DNA of 64,000 nucleotides from Venturia oleaginea (GCA_013176395.1 JABMLP010000005.1:558001-622000), one strand, 5' to 3'. Counted from the first letter of the stretch, positions 22,033 through 33,867 are shown. Program-made: numbers and translations. Notes: a model not told the origin generated them from the sequence alone.

Positions 22033-22057
22033 ACGTATTCCACCATCGAGCGGGTCA
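22033..22057 (+). repeat. Nested pogo left terminal inverted repeat (25 bp)
   Basis: Exact inverted match to 23823-23847. Confidence 0.93.
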
Positions 22058-22350
22058 AAAAGGCTTGGCACGACCAACTTATGTTACGACTCTTCAATTT
22101 AATCGCTATCAACAATAGATTCTAAGTCCGTCGTGCTGCTATCTGATTCATAGGATATCTTGATATCTTTTTTACAAGTTCGCGCATTATGCCCAGCTGC
22201 GCCGCAGTTCCTACAGCGCCGTTGAATTGGTCGGGCTGTTTCTTGACCACCACTACCACGAGCCTTCTTTGATCCCTGACGCGCTATAGACGCCTCTGCA
22301 GCTACCTGCGCTGCTGCAGTCCCATACTCAATAGTACCACCTTGCTGGAT

Positions 22351-23784
22351 TCACTTCCTTTTGCGCCATTTTCGGTTCGTTGTTACTGCTAATTGCTCTT
22401 CAAGCTCGCGGTTACGCGCAACAAGCAGAGCGTTTTGGTGTAGCATCAATTCAGCGCCCTTAACAAGCTGGGAAAAGCCTGCCTGCGCAGTAACTGGTGA
22501 CCGAGTAAAAGACTCGCTTACGAGCTTGGATTGGGATCCAAATTCATAAGTATTACTTGGAGTCTTGGACTGCCACGGCGTTTCTGGGAGATGGGTTTCT
22601 GGCGGGGTTCGTAGCCGTACTTCAAGGCGATCCAACACCACCTGCGCGTCGATAGGGACTAGCCCTACTGCCTCAAAAGCCTTTTGACAGTTCTCTTTCG
22701 TAAACACGTCGAAAAACGCGTCTTTGAAGGCAGGGAGAAAGCCTTCCTTGTTGATATGGTACACGCGTCGGCGTGCCAAGTCCCGGACGCGTTGGGAGTA
22801 CTTGCGCTTCAACGGCGAGAAGCAGACCACGTCAAGGGGCTGGAGTATATGCGACGAGTGCGATGGCATGCAGAGGGTTATAATCTTGTTTTCGAGGCAG
22901 TAGTCCTTGAAATCCTGGCTGAGATGGCTCTCATGGCCGTCCAAAATAAGCAGCCTGTATACCCCCACCTGCCGCGCCTTTGTATACGCGTTAAAGTGCT
23001 TCAACCACTCAAGACCAAGCGCATTATTTGTCCAGCCGTTCTCAGAGACCGAGAGCTTCCAATTCCGTGGTATATCTGCCTCCTCATACCACGCAGAGAT
23101 ATGAACGCGTCCTTTGTAGATAATGAATGGCGGGGTCGCATACCCAGCGGCGCAGATGCTCTGGATAACTGTAACGCACTCGCAATCGCCTGGCTGGATT
23201 AAATTAGGCCGTGTACGTCTTTCAGAAGCTGTGACGACCTTCATTGACCCAATAACGCCCATCTGGAAGCCAATCTCGTCAAAGTTGTGCGTATCCTCGT
23301 CGTGGATACCGTACTTTGCCTTGGTGTCTGTAACGAGCTTGAACCACGTGCCAATAATCTCTGGATCTTCCTGTAGTGTCCTCTGCCTATCCTTAGCTCG
23401 ATTGAAGGCCATCTTGAGCTTATCTGAGCGCGTTATGAACCTCTCAGCCCAGTTTTTCCCTACTGGCTCTCCACCGCGTACACCCAGTAGTTTATCCGCC
23501 ATATCTGCCACCTCATACAGCCGGGGCGCGAATCCTCGCGAATCGAGGTCGAGGATGTATTGGACAATTGTCTGCTCTTCAGTCGTAGTGAGCTTGTGTC
23601 GGGCGTTGCGAGTATCTAGGCGATACGTAATTCCGTTATATCGCCTAATTAATGTTAAAGGAGGTATATCAAACGCCTCAGCAGCGCGCCGGAGGCTTCG
23701 GAATCGGTGGGTATTGTAGGCAGAAAGGGCAAGCTGGATTCTGCCTTCTCTGTTAGATGATTGCGCGTTTTGTTGTTGAGACAT
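22351..23784 (-). CDS. Pogo transposase copy B, complete HTH and DDE core, knuckle tail lost to one stop
   Basis: 477 aa from MSQQQNAQSSNREG at 23784. It has the psq HTH, the CENP-B-like HTH and all three catalytic Asp residues (NFDEIGF, LDGHESH, QPLDV; DD35D). It ends at a TGA (22351-22353) where copy A has an Arg codon. The frame continues open beyond the stop to about 22097 and encodes a knuckle CRNCGAAGHNARTC. A cut-and-paste transposase of the Tc1/mariner superfamily acting at TA sites. It may retain catalytic function if the tail is dispensable. Confidence 0.88.
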   Translation of the reverse strand: MSQQQNAQSSNREGRIQLALSAYNTHRFRSLRRAAEAFDIPPLTLIRRYNGITYRLDTRNARHKLTTTEEQTIVQYILDLDSRGFAPRLYEVADMADKLLGVRGGEPVGKNWAERFITRSDKLKMAFNRAKDRQRTLQEDPEIIGTWFKLVTDTKAKYGIHDEDTHNFDEIGFQMGVIGSMKVVTASERRTRPNLIQPGDCECVTVIQSICAAGYATPPFIIYKGRVHISAWYEEADIPRNWKLSVSENGWTNNALGLEWLKHFNAYTKARQVGVYRLLILDGHESHLSQDFKDYCLENKIITLCMPSHSSHILQPLDVVCFSPLKRKYSQRVRDLARRRVYHINKEGFLPAFKDAFFDVFTKENCQKAFEAVGLVPIDAQVVLDRLEVRLRTPPETHLPETPWQSKTPSNTYEFGSQSKLVSESFTRSPVTAQAGFSQLVKGAELMLHQNALLVARNRELEEQLAVTTNRKWRKRK

Positions 23785-23822
23785 ATTGTGTTTATAAGGG
23801 AGCAGCTGGTCTTGGCATAAAC

Positions 23823-23847
23823 TGACCCGCTCGATGGTGGAATACGT
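23823..23847 (-). repeat. Nested pogo right terminal inverted repeat (25 bp)
   Basis: Exact inverted match to 22033-22057. Confidence 0.93.
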
Positions 23848-23959
23848 TATATATTATTGTAATAGATTAGGTGATTGTTAAAATGCATACATTTTTTCGC
23901 TGAGATACCCTGATGGGATGGCCACTAACCCACAGTGGCCACTAACCCATCGATTACGT

Positions 23960-24469
23960 TACTCCATCGCTTTGGCGCCGGTGTACACAAAATAAGCTCC
24001 TTGGCGAAGCGGAAGTCGAATGAAAGACCATGGTTGTCCCTATATCGTCTTACCCGGCTTGTCGCGAATTGCTGGCAACGAAGTAAAGAATCTCTATTTT
24101 TGAGAACTTCGGTTGTGGTGCGCTCATCAGGTGACGGTGACGGCTCGTCACTAGCTTCAACTTCGACTCCCGATCCTGATCCTCTCTTTTTTCTACCGCA
24201 CTTCCACTTCCACTTCCACTTCTCGTACAAAATACACCACAACACAGCGCAACAACACAGATCGAATTACCCGGCTAACTAGACAGAAACACTGGAACCA
24301 TTTCCGCACAACCATAAAATTCTCGCGCACACATCGCACACTCCACCTACTAAACACCATCTCAACCAAGGGTTCGCAACCAGCCGACGCTTCTTTCCAA
24401 CTCCACCTTCTGACTTCCTCCAAGTACACACACCTAACACATCTATACATCCATTGATCGTCACCGACA
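23960..24469. promoter_or_regulatory. Upstream region of the RBM39-like gene
   Basis: No other gene supported. It contains a short (CTTCCA)n run near 24200 and a pyrimidine-rich leader before the start codon, as in many fungal promoters. The outer pogo element ends only 510 bp upstream of the start. Confidence 0.4.
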
Positions 24470-26259
24470 ATGACCAACCTAGCAAACGATATCGAGAGCC
24501 TTCTCGACGAGGTTGCTGGTGAGAGCCGCGCAAAGGCACCATCTTCCCGCGACAAAGATGGCGATATCAAGATGGAGGGCAGCGACGCCGATAGTGATCG
24601 AAGCAGTCGACGCGGCAAGCGTGGCGATGATCGAGCCCGACGCCGCTCACCTGACCGCCATGATAGGCCACCACGCGATGGAGGAGACTACTGGGAGCCT
24701 AAGGGCGGACGCAATCGTAGGTCAGTATCCCGAGATGATGATAGATGGCGTCCAGGATCCGGCAGCAGTAGGGCCCCTAGAGAGCATCGAGACAGAGATG
24801 AGCACCGCGACCGCGACCGTGGACACCGATCCTCCCGCGGATATGATGGACGACGCCGCCGCTCCGCAAGCCCGCGTTCACGCCGTGCCGTGAAGTCAGC
24901 GAGCCCGGAGCTCAACGACGACGAACGCGATCGCCGAACTATCTTCGTGCAGCAGCTTGCCGCACGTCTCCGCACCAAGGATTTGACCTCTTTCTTTGAA
25001 AAGGTGGGACCAGTTAAAGAAGCACAGATTGTCAAGGATCGCGTCAGCGGACGTAGCAAAGGGTATGTTTCGCTCATCTCTTTCATGCCTGGCTAAAAAT
25101 TTCATAGTGTTGGCTACGTCGAATTCCGTAATGAAGCCTCAGTGGCAGCCGCTATCCAACTCACAGGACAGAAACTTCTAGGCATCCCGATTATCGCTCA
25201 GCACACTGAAGCCGAGAAGAATCGTCAAGCCCGAACCACCGAGGGCGCTGGCCCGCGAGAACCAGGTGTGCCGATTCACCGTCTCTATGTCGGCAACATC
25301 CACTTCTCAATCACTGAGGCAGACTTGACCAATGTTTTCGAGCCATTTGGCACTCTTGAGTTTGTTCAGTTGCAGAAAGAAGAGGGAACTGGCCGCAGTC
25401 GTGGATATGGATTCGTGCAGTATGTGCAGCCCCTTCCCTCTTTCTAATCTAGTATTAACAAATTAGGTTCGAGGCACCTGAGTCTGCCAAGGAGGCCCTC
25501 GAGAAGATGAACGGCTTTGACCTGGCAGGTCGCCCAATTCGTGTCGGACTAGGCAATGACAAATTCACAGCAGAGACCACCGAACGCGTTCTTCAGAAAT
25601 TTCCACAACACGGCAGACAAGAAGGTTCCAGCATCTTCGGTGTTGGTGGCCGCGGCACTCACGCAGGTGGTGACGAGCGATTCGGCGGTAGCTCAAGCCG
25701 CAACAAGGATCAGGGTCAAGGCCATGACGGTGCTATCGACTACGACGGCGGTGTTGCAATGACTGCCACCAGACGACAAGATATCATGAACAGCCTAATG
25801 ACTCGAGGTGATCCTGCCGATGCAAAGAAAGGAGCTGCTAACACCAAGGCACCTATCGTCGCTGCACCACGCCGTGAGGCACCACCAAATGTGCCACAAG
25901 CTAGCCGATGCATCAAGTTACACAACGTCTTCGATGCTGAAGAGTAAGTTTTTCCACTCAAACTCGGATATGTTCCATTTCTAAAAAATAATAGGGAAGA
26001 AGCAGCAGCCGGTCCAGATTGGGCCAAGGAACTCACGGCTGACTTGAAGACCGAATGCGAAGACAAATACGGCAAGATCAGCCACATTTCTCTTGATCCA
26101 AACACTGGCGAAGCATGGATCAAATTCGAGCAGATCGCTGGCGGCCAGAAGGCTATGAAAGGTCTAAACGGTCGCTTCTTCGCCGGGCGTACCCTCAGTG
26201 CAGACTTTGTGGTTGATGCTGTTTACTCGAGTTTATTTGGCCGTGTCAGAGCTGGCTAA
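24470..26259 (+). CDS. RBM39/Rsd1-like splicing factor with RS domain and three RRMs
   Basis: Exons 24470-25062, 25108-25419, 25467-25943 and 25995-26259 give 548 aa. The N-terminal 150 residues are Arg/Ser/Asp-rich (RS-like). RRM1 begins near residue 157 (TIFVQQL) with RNP1 KGVGYVEF across the first splice. RRM2 begins near residue 255 (RLYVGNIHFS) with RSRGYGFVQF. The third RRM, from about residue 449 (IKLHNVFDAEE), is of the UHM type that binds ULM peptides in U2AF/SF3b. It probably acts in 3' splice-site recognition in the nucleus. All four splice phases agree. The fission yeast relative is Rsd1. Confidence 0.93.
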
Positions 26260-27407
26260 GCGCGTATAGGCACATAATCACACCAACCATTCCTCACTTG
26301 CCACAGATGAATTTCACGGTCAATAGTATCGACAACACTGCCTCATTCACGACGGCTGATTGGCACTCATAGGTCCCTCACTTCTCGATAACACATCCTG
26401 ATGTTTTCGATACATCACCGAATCCGGATGATCCTGCAACTCATGACTTTTTCTTGCTTCATGCTCACTTTTCCCAGCATTCTCGGCTTGCCACCGACAC
26501 TTCTACGCTTCTTCATGCGGCTCGACGTATTCTTCCGGACGTGCTTCTGCAGCTTCGTCATTGGGATTTGAAAGCATTGCGCCGGAACAGGAGTAACGAT
26601 TGTTTGTATACCGGGAGGTTGGGTTGCGTTAATTTTCTGGTTGATTGAGCGATATTGGAGGTTCATCCGATCAGGTAGATATTACGAACTGCGGTCCTTT
26701 TTCATGTAGGCCGTCAAAGCACTAAAAGTGTTTTCTTGCTCTCTGGTGCGATCTCTTCTCGATATGCAAGCTGATGGCTGTAGTGCTGTGGTTGCTTCAT
26801 CATTTTGAATTCCTATGCATTTTTAGAATCTCTCTGGGGCCTTGATCCACGTTAGCGAGTAGGACGGCTTGACACGCTGCAATTGCAAAGAAATGACTGA
26901 AGCTCGGCCATGGATTGAGCTTCGCAAACAACCTCATTCAAGGATTTGTTAAAAATATTGCTGATTGTACCACGCCCCACAACTTTCTGGGTCGGACTTC
27001 GAGCAGACTTTTCAGTGAATGTGTCATATCAATACTAGCACTCGGTCAAAGGCTGCAGAAAGTTACAGGCCAAGGGAATCCGCTGCAGCCAAGCGGAAGT
27101 TATGCTCTGCCTAGGGTGCTATTTGGGCGGCGGCAGGAGGTAGGTGGTCCATCACGGTATTTCTACAACCAGTTTTCCAAAGCACCGCAAAAAAATGCTG
27201 GCATCCCTCTTCAGCACTGACGAAGAGCTCAGGTAAACGACGCCGTTGTTTAGTTTTCCATCCTTGGCTGCTCCATCTTTCTTGGTGGATGTCATTGAGG
27301 ACTTTGATGGGCACTCAATCGGTACATAAGTAAAGATCGAGGTTCTCTTGCGTGATACATTTGCGCTTCAGGAAGAGGAATTCTGGGCACTGCCTAATTT
27401 TTTCATC
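26260..27407. other. Intergenic, no supported gene
   Basis: This holds the 3' UTR of the splicing-factor gene and the promoter of the zinc transporter gene. No reading over 110 codons has motifs. Confidence 0.45.
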
Positions 27408-29041
27408 ATGTCTCCCATCTATCTCTCTTTCTTGCTGTTAGCTTCTTTGGTCTCAGCCCAGAGAACAGTTACCGTCACCAGAACCACAGTCTCGCCATCC
27501 AGTGCGCTCTTCACACCGTCATCCAGTTCTGCTCAACAGACTGTAGCCACTTCTCAGGCCATCTCTTTCTCATCGACAACTGCCACAACAACGATCGCCG
27601 CAGTGTCAGAATGTCATATGCACGAGACGATCCAGTACTGCATGGCAGGAACTGCCGAATATCAAGTCTTGACCACCGCGACGGGGACTTCGGCTTTGCC
27701 AGCACAGTATACAGGATGTCATTCGCATGGAAGTGAATTGTTTTGCTTGGCGCCATCAGGGGATGAGTTAGAATTGCAGCTTGAAGGCGCCGAGGAACCT
27801 GTGAGCACAATCACTGAAGAAACAGCTACGCCAACTGGGAAACGAAATTGCCATTATCATAATGGGGTCGAGCATTGCGTTGGTGGTGATGAGAATGAGG
27901 AGGCGCCAAGTTGTAGTAAGATTGAGAGGGAGTACAATATTCCGTTGCGAGTTGGCTTGTTATTTGTTATCTTGCTGACGAGTGGAATGGGTGAAGCTTC
28001 CCCAAACCAACGGTTTTGGACAAGACTAATATAGCCTTCTTGAATAGGCGTCTTCGGTCCAATCTTGTTAACTTCATTCACTAAGATCAAAACGGAGCAT
28101 ACACTTTTCGTCGTACTAAAACAATTCGGCACCGGCGTCATCATCTCAACCGCATTCATACATCTGTACACCCACGCCAACCTAATGTTCACAAACAGAT
28201 GTCTCGGAGAACTGTCTTACGAATCAACGACCTCTGCAATCTTGCTAGCTGGTTTCTTCCTCTCCTTTCTCGTTGATTATCTTCTCCAACGCTTTGCGCT
28301 TTCACGAAACGCAAAGAATGTACCCGCAGATCCAGAAGAAGAAAGGATAGTCTCGGCTTCGCCTTTGCCGGATGGGACGAAGGAGCCTCAATATCAAGCA
28401 ATCGATAGACAATATGGGAGTAAAGTGCGTTCTGCAACGCCAACTACAGCTTTGCTCACACAACAGCATGTCACGTCGAACGCTGAGAGATCGTCTGCTC
28501 TCAATGTTTTGGTCTTGGAAGCGGGAATAGTATTTCACTCCCTTTGTAAGCACCTCCATGCATCTCCCCCTCATGATCTCGAGAATAAAGACTGATAAAA
28601 CCCACAGTAATCGGCCTAACCCTAGTAATAGCCCCCGATGTCTCTGGTGGCTTCCTCCTCCTCTTCGCCGTAATAACATTCCATCAAATTTTCGAAGGAA
28701 TAGCTCTAGGTACCCAAATCGCCTCTCTTGCCCCTTCAACTTCCCAATTGAAGAAGTATATGCTCGCAACAATCTTCTCCCTAACCACGCCTCTCGGTAT
28801 GGCCATCGGAATAGGCGTGCTACGCCATTTCAACGGTAACGATAAGAGTACTCTTATTGCTATTGGGACTTTGGATGCCTTTTCAGCGGGGATATTGGCG
28901 TGGGTGGGGATTGTGGAGATGTGGGCTCATGATTGGGTTTTTGGGCAGCTAAGGGATGCAGAGGTTGTGAAAACGTGTTGGGCTATGGCGGGATTAGTTG
29001 GGGGGATTGTAGGGATGAGTGTGCTTGGGAAATGGGCTTGA
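27408..29041 (+). CDS. ZIP-family zinc transporter with secreted-side CHxH metal-binding head
   Basis: Exons 27408-27990, 28048-28545 and 28608-29041 give 504 aa. A signal peptide (MSPIYLSFLLLASLVSA) leads a roughly 165-residue Ser/Thr-rich outer region holding three copies of CHxHx6C: CHMHETIQYC, CHSHGSELFC and CHYHNGVEHC. Eight membrane helices follow. The metal-site helices read HSLLIGLTL and HQIFEGIAL, hallmarks of ZIP proteins. It probably imports zinc at the plasma membrane. The motif-bearing N-terminus recalls Aspergillus ZrfC, which works at alkaline pH; that link is by analogy. The central loop is long and not His-rich. Confidence 0.92.
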
Positions 29042-29211
29042 GAGTGCGTGGAGATTAGACTTTGAACGGTGTATGTTGTGTTTCCTTTGGTGCAAATGCA
29101 ACAGGTAAATCAGACATCTCTTCCATTTCGGCGACGTTACTCTCGGGTATCATGTACTCTCACAACCATCTAAAAACGAGACAAAACTCATCCACCCATC
29201 ACTCTCGTCAA

Positions 29212-30293
29212 TCATCGCCAAAACTCACGATGTCTCTTCACCCACTCCAACCTTTTCTCCAGATTTGACGGGGATATTCCCATCCTCCTCGCAAGCCTCT
29301 CCTTCCCACTTCCTATCTCCCCATCCACCTCCCCACTCCTCCTCGTCCATGATGGCGCCAAGGGAAACGAATGCGCGAAATTGGCCCTCATTCTCACCAA
29401 CACGAATTCCAACGACTCGGCGGACAGTTTTAGGTGCTCGCTAATGAGCCAGGTTTCTACGAAGAGGTATTCTTCAGTCCACGCGGGCTCCGTTTTGCAC
29501 TCCCAATCTTCCTCGTCCCACCATTCGTCGAGGTAGTTGAGGTAGGTGCTTACCCCAACAGAGCGTTTTGGGGAGACGCGGAGGAGCGTTTGGAGAGGGA
29601 TGAAGAAGGGGTCGAGGCGGAGGAAGGTTGGTTTTGAGAGAGGTGAGTTGGAGGCATTGGTGAAGCCTTTGAAGTAGAGGAAGTGAGGGGAGGACGAGAG
29701 GTCTGGATTTAGGCATATGGGGTAGTGTTCCCAGTTCCTGTCCCAGTTTTTTGTCGATAGCTAAGAAGGAGAAGAGTTACTTCTGGGGTTTACGTGTGTG
29801 AATGAGATGAGTTGGATGGTTTAATATTCAGGAGATGGGAAGTGGGTAGATTTACTGTGGTGACTGTAACCCAATTGTCGCGATTGGGATCGCTTATGCA
29901 GAGAACCATCTGGTATGCCGCGTTTCCAGGCGGTTTGGTGTATTGGGTGCCATCTTTTTGGGAGTGGCTGCGCGTTTTCATGGTGTATATTTTGCCTATT
30001 GGCGAGGAGATGTTGCATGTGGCCATGGCGATTGTAATGATCGCGGTGGTGGATGAAAATTGAGAGGAAGCTTCAGTGGGAGATAGTATGGAATTCAAGA
30101 ATGCGAATTCACAGTGTTCCATTATGGAACGTGGTGAGGACTTGGAAGGGGATGGGAGATTTTGATGCTCTGGATTCATATTGGCGAGAGCAAAGGTTTT
30201 GGGTGTATACTTATTTCCTGATGATTTGAGTGGTAAAATGGATGTAGTTATTGACTTTATAAATTGTTTCCGTGTATTTGATCTGAATATCAT
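29212..30293 (-). CDS. Hypothetical protein, two exons
   Basis: Minus-strand exons 30293-29856 and 29760-29212 join in phase 0 across a 95-bp intron (GTAAAT...TTCTTAG), giving 328 aa if the first Met is used (MNPEHQN further in is also possible). The second exon alone is a 182-codon open stretch with protein-like composition (WDRNWEHYP, YLNYLDEWWDEEDWE, LEFVLVRMRANF). No family was recognised; the C-terminus is basic. It converges with the zinc transporter gene, with 170 bp between their stop codons. Confidence 0.55.
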
Positions 30294-31481
30294 TTTGTCG
30301 AGTTCTCCGTCTCTTTTGCAGTATGAAATCTGTCTCGTTCCTCATGGTCCGAAATGATGGTATAACTTACAACATTTGCTGATCTTCCGGACATCGAGTA
30401 TTCCTTGAATTTAATGTTGTTTAGAAGGATTAATCGCATACTCATTCGAAATACTGAGCAGCCGCGAGGAACTGCATGCTTTCGTTGTGGAAATCGCACA
30501 TGTTGGTTTCTGTACCATCATGAACGCCGTTAGCAATCGTTTTCAAGATCTCATTGATATCTTCGATGAGTATAGGTTGATATGCAGTGTTTAAGCTGTT
30601 AAGTGCTTCTGATTTGTATGCTGTGGTGATGTAGATGCGAAAGGGGGAAGTCGTGGAGTGCTGTTTTCTTGCAGAAGTGCCGAAATGCGGCCGTCGTGGT
30701 GCATTCCAACTTTGACCACATCAGATCTTTAGAAACCCCAATGACACGCTGCCAATCTCCAGAACTCGAATACACGTCGGTCTATCCTCTCCTGCTGCGA
30801 TACGATACCCTCAGAAGTACGCCGAGATGGAGTTTCTCGCCTTCCCCTGTCCACGCAATCGGCCTGGACGTACCTACAGCTGGCGAAAACCTTCCATAGC
30901 ATCATCCCCTTTCGTCTGGGAGAGCTCCATGGGATGTCTTGAGATTCCACCGAGTATTTCCAGCGCGCCACTCCTAATGCCTACATACAAGACCATCCCG
31001 CTGGCCTGAAAATGGACTAACAGAGTTGGATACAAGCTACAAATGCCATGCGGGAGAGATGATACATACATGAGCGGAATCTGAGGCATAGGAAAGTGGA
31101 AACTTTGTAGGAGAGTCTTGCCCTGGTGGCAATAGTGCGAATGCTTCAGGTTGGCCTCCAGATTGGGCATCACCACACGCTGCAGCGCCTCCTCGCAGCC
31201 ACCCAAGACGCCTACAAACCATCCGCAATACCGCCCCTATAGCTTAGAGTCTGACTCGAAGAATTGAGGAAAGGCTACGAATACCAAGAAACGGGAATGC
31301 GGGCATGCGAGCGACGTCTAAGCTCGGATTTTAAGAGAATTCTTAGCAGGAGAAGGTCGCGCCCAACCGGCAGACTGTCCGCCTTGTGATTCGACACAGC
31401 CCCTGGGCTCATAACTGAGTCACTTACTTACCACCTTACCTCCTTGCCATCATCACGAACCTTCTATAACTCATTATATTA
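30294..31481. other. Gene-poor stretch with degenerate local repeats
   Basis: Minus-strand readings 30874-31206 and others have no motifs. Segments near 31010-31230 and 31262-31330 resemble parts of 31490-31740, suggesting decayed duplicates. Confidence 0.35.
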
Positions 31482-31967
31482 CTACATGGTGGTCATACTA
31501 TTGGGCTTTAAGAGTTGGATACAAGATATAAACTCCAGGAACGGACTGCGGGTATGTGAGCGGCTTATAGGTCCTGCGAAACGATCTGACTGATCGATCT
31601 TTGGTTGCAGAACGAAGCGGGCACTCTGTTTGGCCTCCATATCTGGCATCACCGCATCATCTTCAGCCTCCCTGACCTCAGGTTTCCACCACCACGTTCT
31701 GCGACACCATCGACTATCCCGCCCACCGATATATTCATCGACCGCGCCCCCTGTAATGAGACGGATGGAGCAGAGTTTGGCAAAGACGTCTCTGACACCA
31801 CGATGGCGGCAGAGCTCGGCAGGATGACAGTGTGAGCCCACTGGGTTCGTCATTCTCCCTATTCGGCACCTTGCCACATCGCCCAGCGTGCGATCCCCAT
31901 CGGAAGCCCGGCCACCAACCATGAGAAAGAGCAGGACCAGGCATATCCATTTTGGCTTGTTCTCCAT
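31482..31967 (-). CDS. Possible secreted hypothetical protein (161 aa)
   Basis: A single minus-strand reading starts MENKPKWICLVLLFLMVGG, which looks like a signal peptide, with a mature part rich in Arg and Trp. No family recognised. Related degraded segments lie just upstream in the window. Coding status is uncertain; it could be a relic of a repeated gene. Confidence 0.3.
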   Translation of the reverse strand: MENKPKWICLVLLFLMVGGRASDGDRTLGDVARCRIGRMTNPVGSHCHPAELCRHRGVRDVFAKLCSIRLITGGAVDEYIGGRDSRWCRRTWWWKPEVREAEDDAVMPDMEAKQSARFVLQPKIDQSDRFAGPISRSHTRSPFLEFISCIQLLKPNSMTTM

Positions 31968-33240
31968 GGAAGCTTATTACGTTCCCAGGATCGAAAAAGT
32001 GACTTTCAAAAGTATCTGGGCAATGGCGCGCCTTCGGCCCTGCTTGCCACTACGCGCTGAGCTTCCCAGAGAATATCATCAAGATTGCATAAATTGCGGA
32101 AATTTCCACTGGGACAAGGCTCAGTGTATGGATAGCCCCACAAGGAAAGGAGAATGCGAGAATAACAATGCATGCGAGGCTGACGATTGCAGGAGATCGA
32201 AATACAAACCGTTGCAAAGCCAAAAAGAGAAATCGTTGAGAGGCCAACCTAACCGAAAAAATGGACAGGACTTGTAACAGTATACGACAGCAAGGCAAAG
32301 CATGGCCTGACTATAAGCCCAAGAACAAGAACAAGAACAACCATTATGCCAGCACAGTTGTGATTTCGACATGCTGGATTGCACACTATAATTCCTGAGC
32401 AATGGCACAGACTTAAGTGAGCCTCTAGCTTCCTGAACGTAAGGGCCAACGACCACGGTACTCTGAGCTCCATGAAGGCTAGGCCTAAGACTCGGGATAA
32501 CAGTGGCGACCACGCACTTGGAAAAGGGTCAAGCACATCTCAATGCCACAGATTACAGAGCAAGATAAGAAATCAGTTGACAGGCCTTCTGAATGTAAGC
32601 ACTAAAGTGAACTTCGGAGGTAGTCTTTTGGCAGTTTGGTAACAATGCCTGAGTGTCTTTACACGACGCTTCGGGCAAATGCACTTTTGAAAAGTGCTAT
32701 CTCGCACATTTTATGCGAGGCTAACTTTTCATGGAGTAAAGGTCTGTGAAAAGCACTTATAGATTTGGGACAGTCTCTTTGCGAGCTCCGAAACTAGCCA
32801 CATTGGATTGAAAATGGGATAACACATCTAACTCTCTCATTTGGTCTGAAACGATCGAGTGAAATGAGATATGTGTCATCGACGTAACCAACCCAATCAT
32901 GGCTAGGTTTCGGGGGGAAATTTGGCAACAAAACTGCTCTTATTTGTGGATTTCAGAGCACGCTAAAACCGTCTTGAGATCTGTGAGCCCCTCTAGTTGT
33001 GTGGGAAATACCTCTTAGATGTGAGTCTTTCCGATTCGACTGTCCCGGTCTTTGCTTCCTCCTTTGCTATGGGGACAGATAGAACTATCTGTCTAACAGG
33101 GTAAATGCTTTATGAACATGCAGACCGGGCGTTCTTCAACGTCCCATGGCTAATACCTCGCAGGTCGGAAGTCCTTTAAGTGAATCCGTTTAACTTTAAG
33201 GCTCAAAGACTTTCCATGACCTTGAGTGTCCGGTTTCGTT
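31968..33240. other. Gene-poor stretch, no supported gene
   Basis: Readings 31888-32277 (plus) and 32121-32513 (minus) overlap each other and lack motifs. No repeats or RNA genes were recognised. Confidence 0.35.
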
Positions 33241-33867
33241 TTATACTACCTCTTTCATGTGTCTGGAATCTCTTTCTCTTTCGGTCTTCCGTTCAAAAGC
33301 TTGGTTAGTCTTTGGAGACTCTGTTTTTCTGTTCTCAATATATTTCAATTTTGCGATCAATAGGAGGTCATCAGGGGCTAAGGATATGTTCGACTTCGCA
33401 ACTTGAAATGGAATTACCATGCCTCCTAGGCTTTTTGATACCGGGAGTGGATGGAAGAGAGATTCGTTAGGCTGTGTCTTGTCTAGGGTACGCAATGCCT
33501 TGTCAAGATGCAAAATTCCTGTATCGCGTAACTTGCTAACAGGATCTTTGGACATGCTATCGTGGAACGGTCACTTCTTCCTATCACGACCCTGGCTTGA
33601 AGTCCCTATATTTATGACCGGCTCTGGTATTGCGTCTCGGGATAACGAAGGGATGAGGCTTGCTTTTGATTCCCGAGGTCCAATGGCGCTGCAACCTGGA
33701 TCCTGTTGGTAGATTGGAAGCGTCGGGATCTGACCGGATTGAAGCTGCTTTAACGCTATCGCTAGCCAGTTGACTGGCGTCTCGAATGCCATGAGCGAGG
33801 GGCGAGCAGTTTCGCATGTCCGGATGTCAGCTGTCAGCACAGTGCTCGAGTTTACCCCAGATGGAAA
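33241..33867 (-). pseudogene. Unidentified coding remnant with one internal stop
   Basis: Minus-strand frame is open for about 209 codons except for one TGA at 33571-33573 (probably CGA). The protein-like sequence includes FETPVNWLAIALKQLQSG and VSKSLGGMVIPFQVAKSNIS. The frame closes at TAG near 33868. Another open frame (34053-34259, minus, MAEPVDARGLPNALATSYVL) may be an upstream part of the same gene in a different frame. I recognise no family. A mobile element or an integrated fungal-virus gene are candidates without direct evidence. Confidence 0.35.

Larger units (their letters stand above)
22033..23847 (-). mobile_element. Nested Fot1/pogo element (copy B), intact ends
   Basis: The element is 1815 bp with 25-bp perfect terminal inverted repeats (starting ACGTATTCC), flanked by TA on both sides (22031-22032, 23848-23849). 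It sits just past the transposase stop of the outer element, in opposite orientation. It is closely related to copy A at 8.3 kb. Perfect TIRs and a nearly undamaged transposase make this the youngest DNA transposon in the window. Confidence 0.92.
20303..23959 (+). mobile_element. Outer Fot1/pogo element, host to a nested pogo
   Basis: The element is flanked by TA (20301-20302, 23960-23961). The left end ACGTAGTCGATGGGTTAGTG and the right-end complement ACGTAATCGATGGGTTAGTG agree for about 40 bases with few mismatches, and the GTTAGTGGCCAC motif is repeated inside each end. Without the nested copy (22033-23847 plus one TA) it would be about 1.84 kb, a normal size for the family. Confidence 0.88.
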
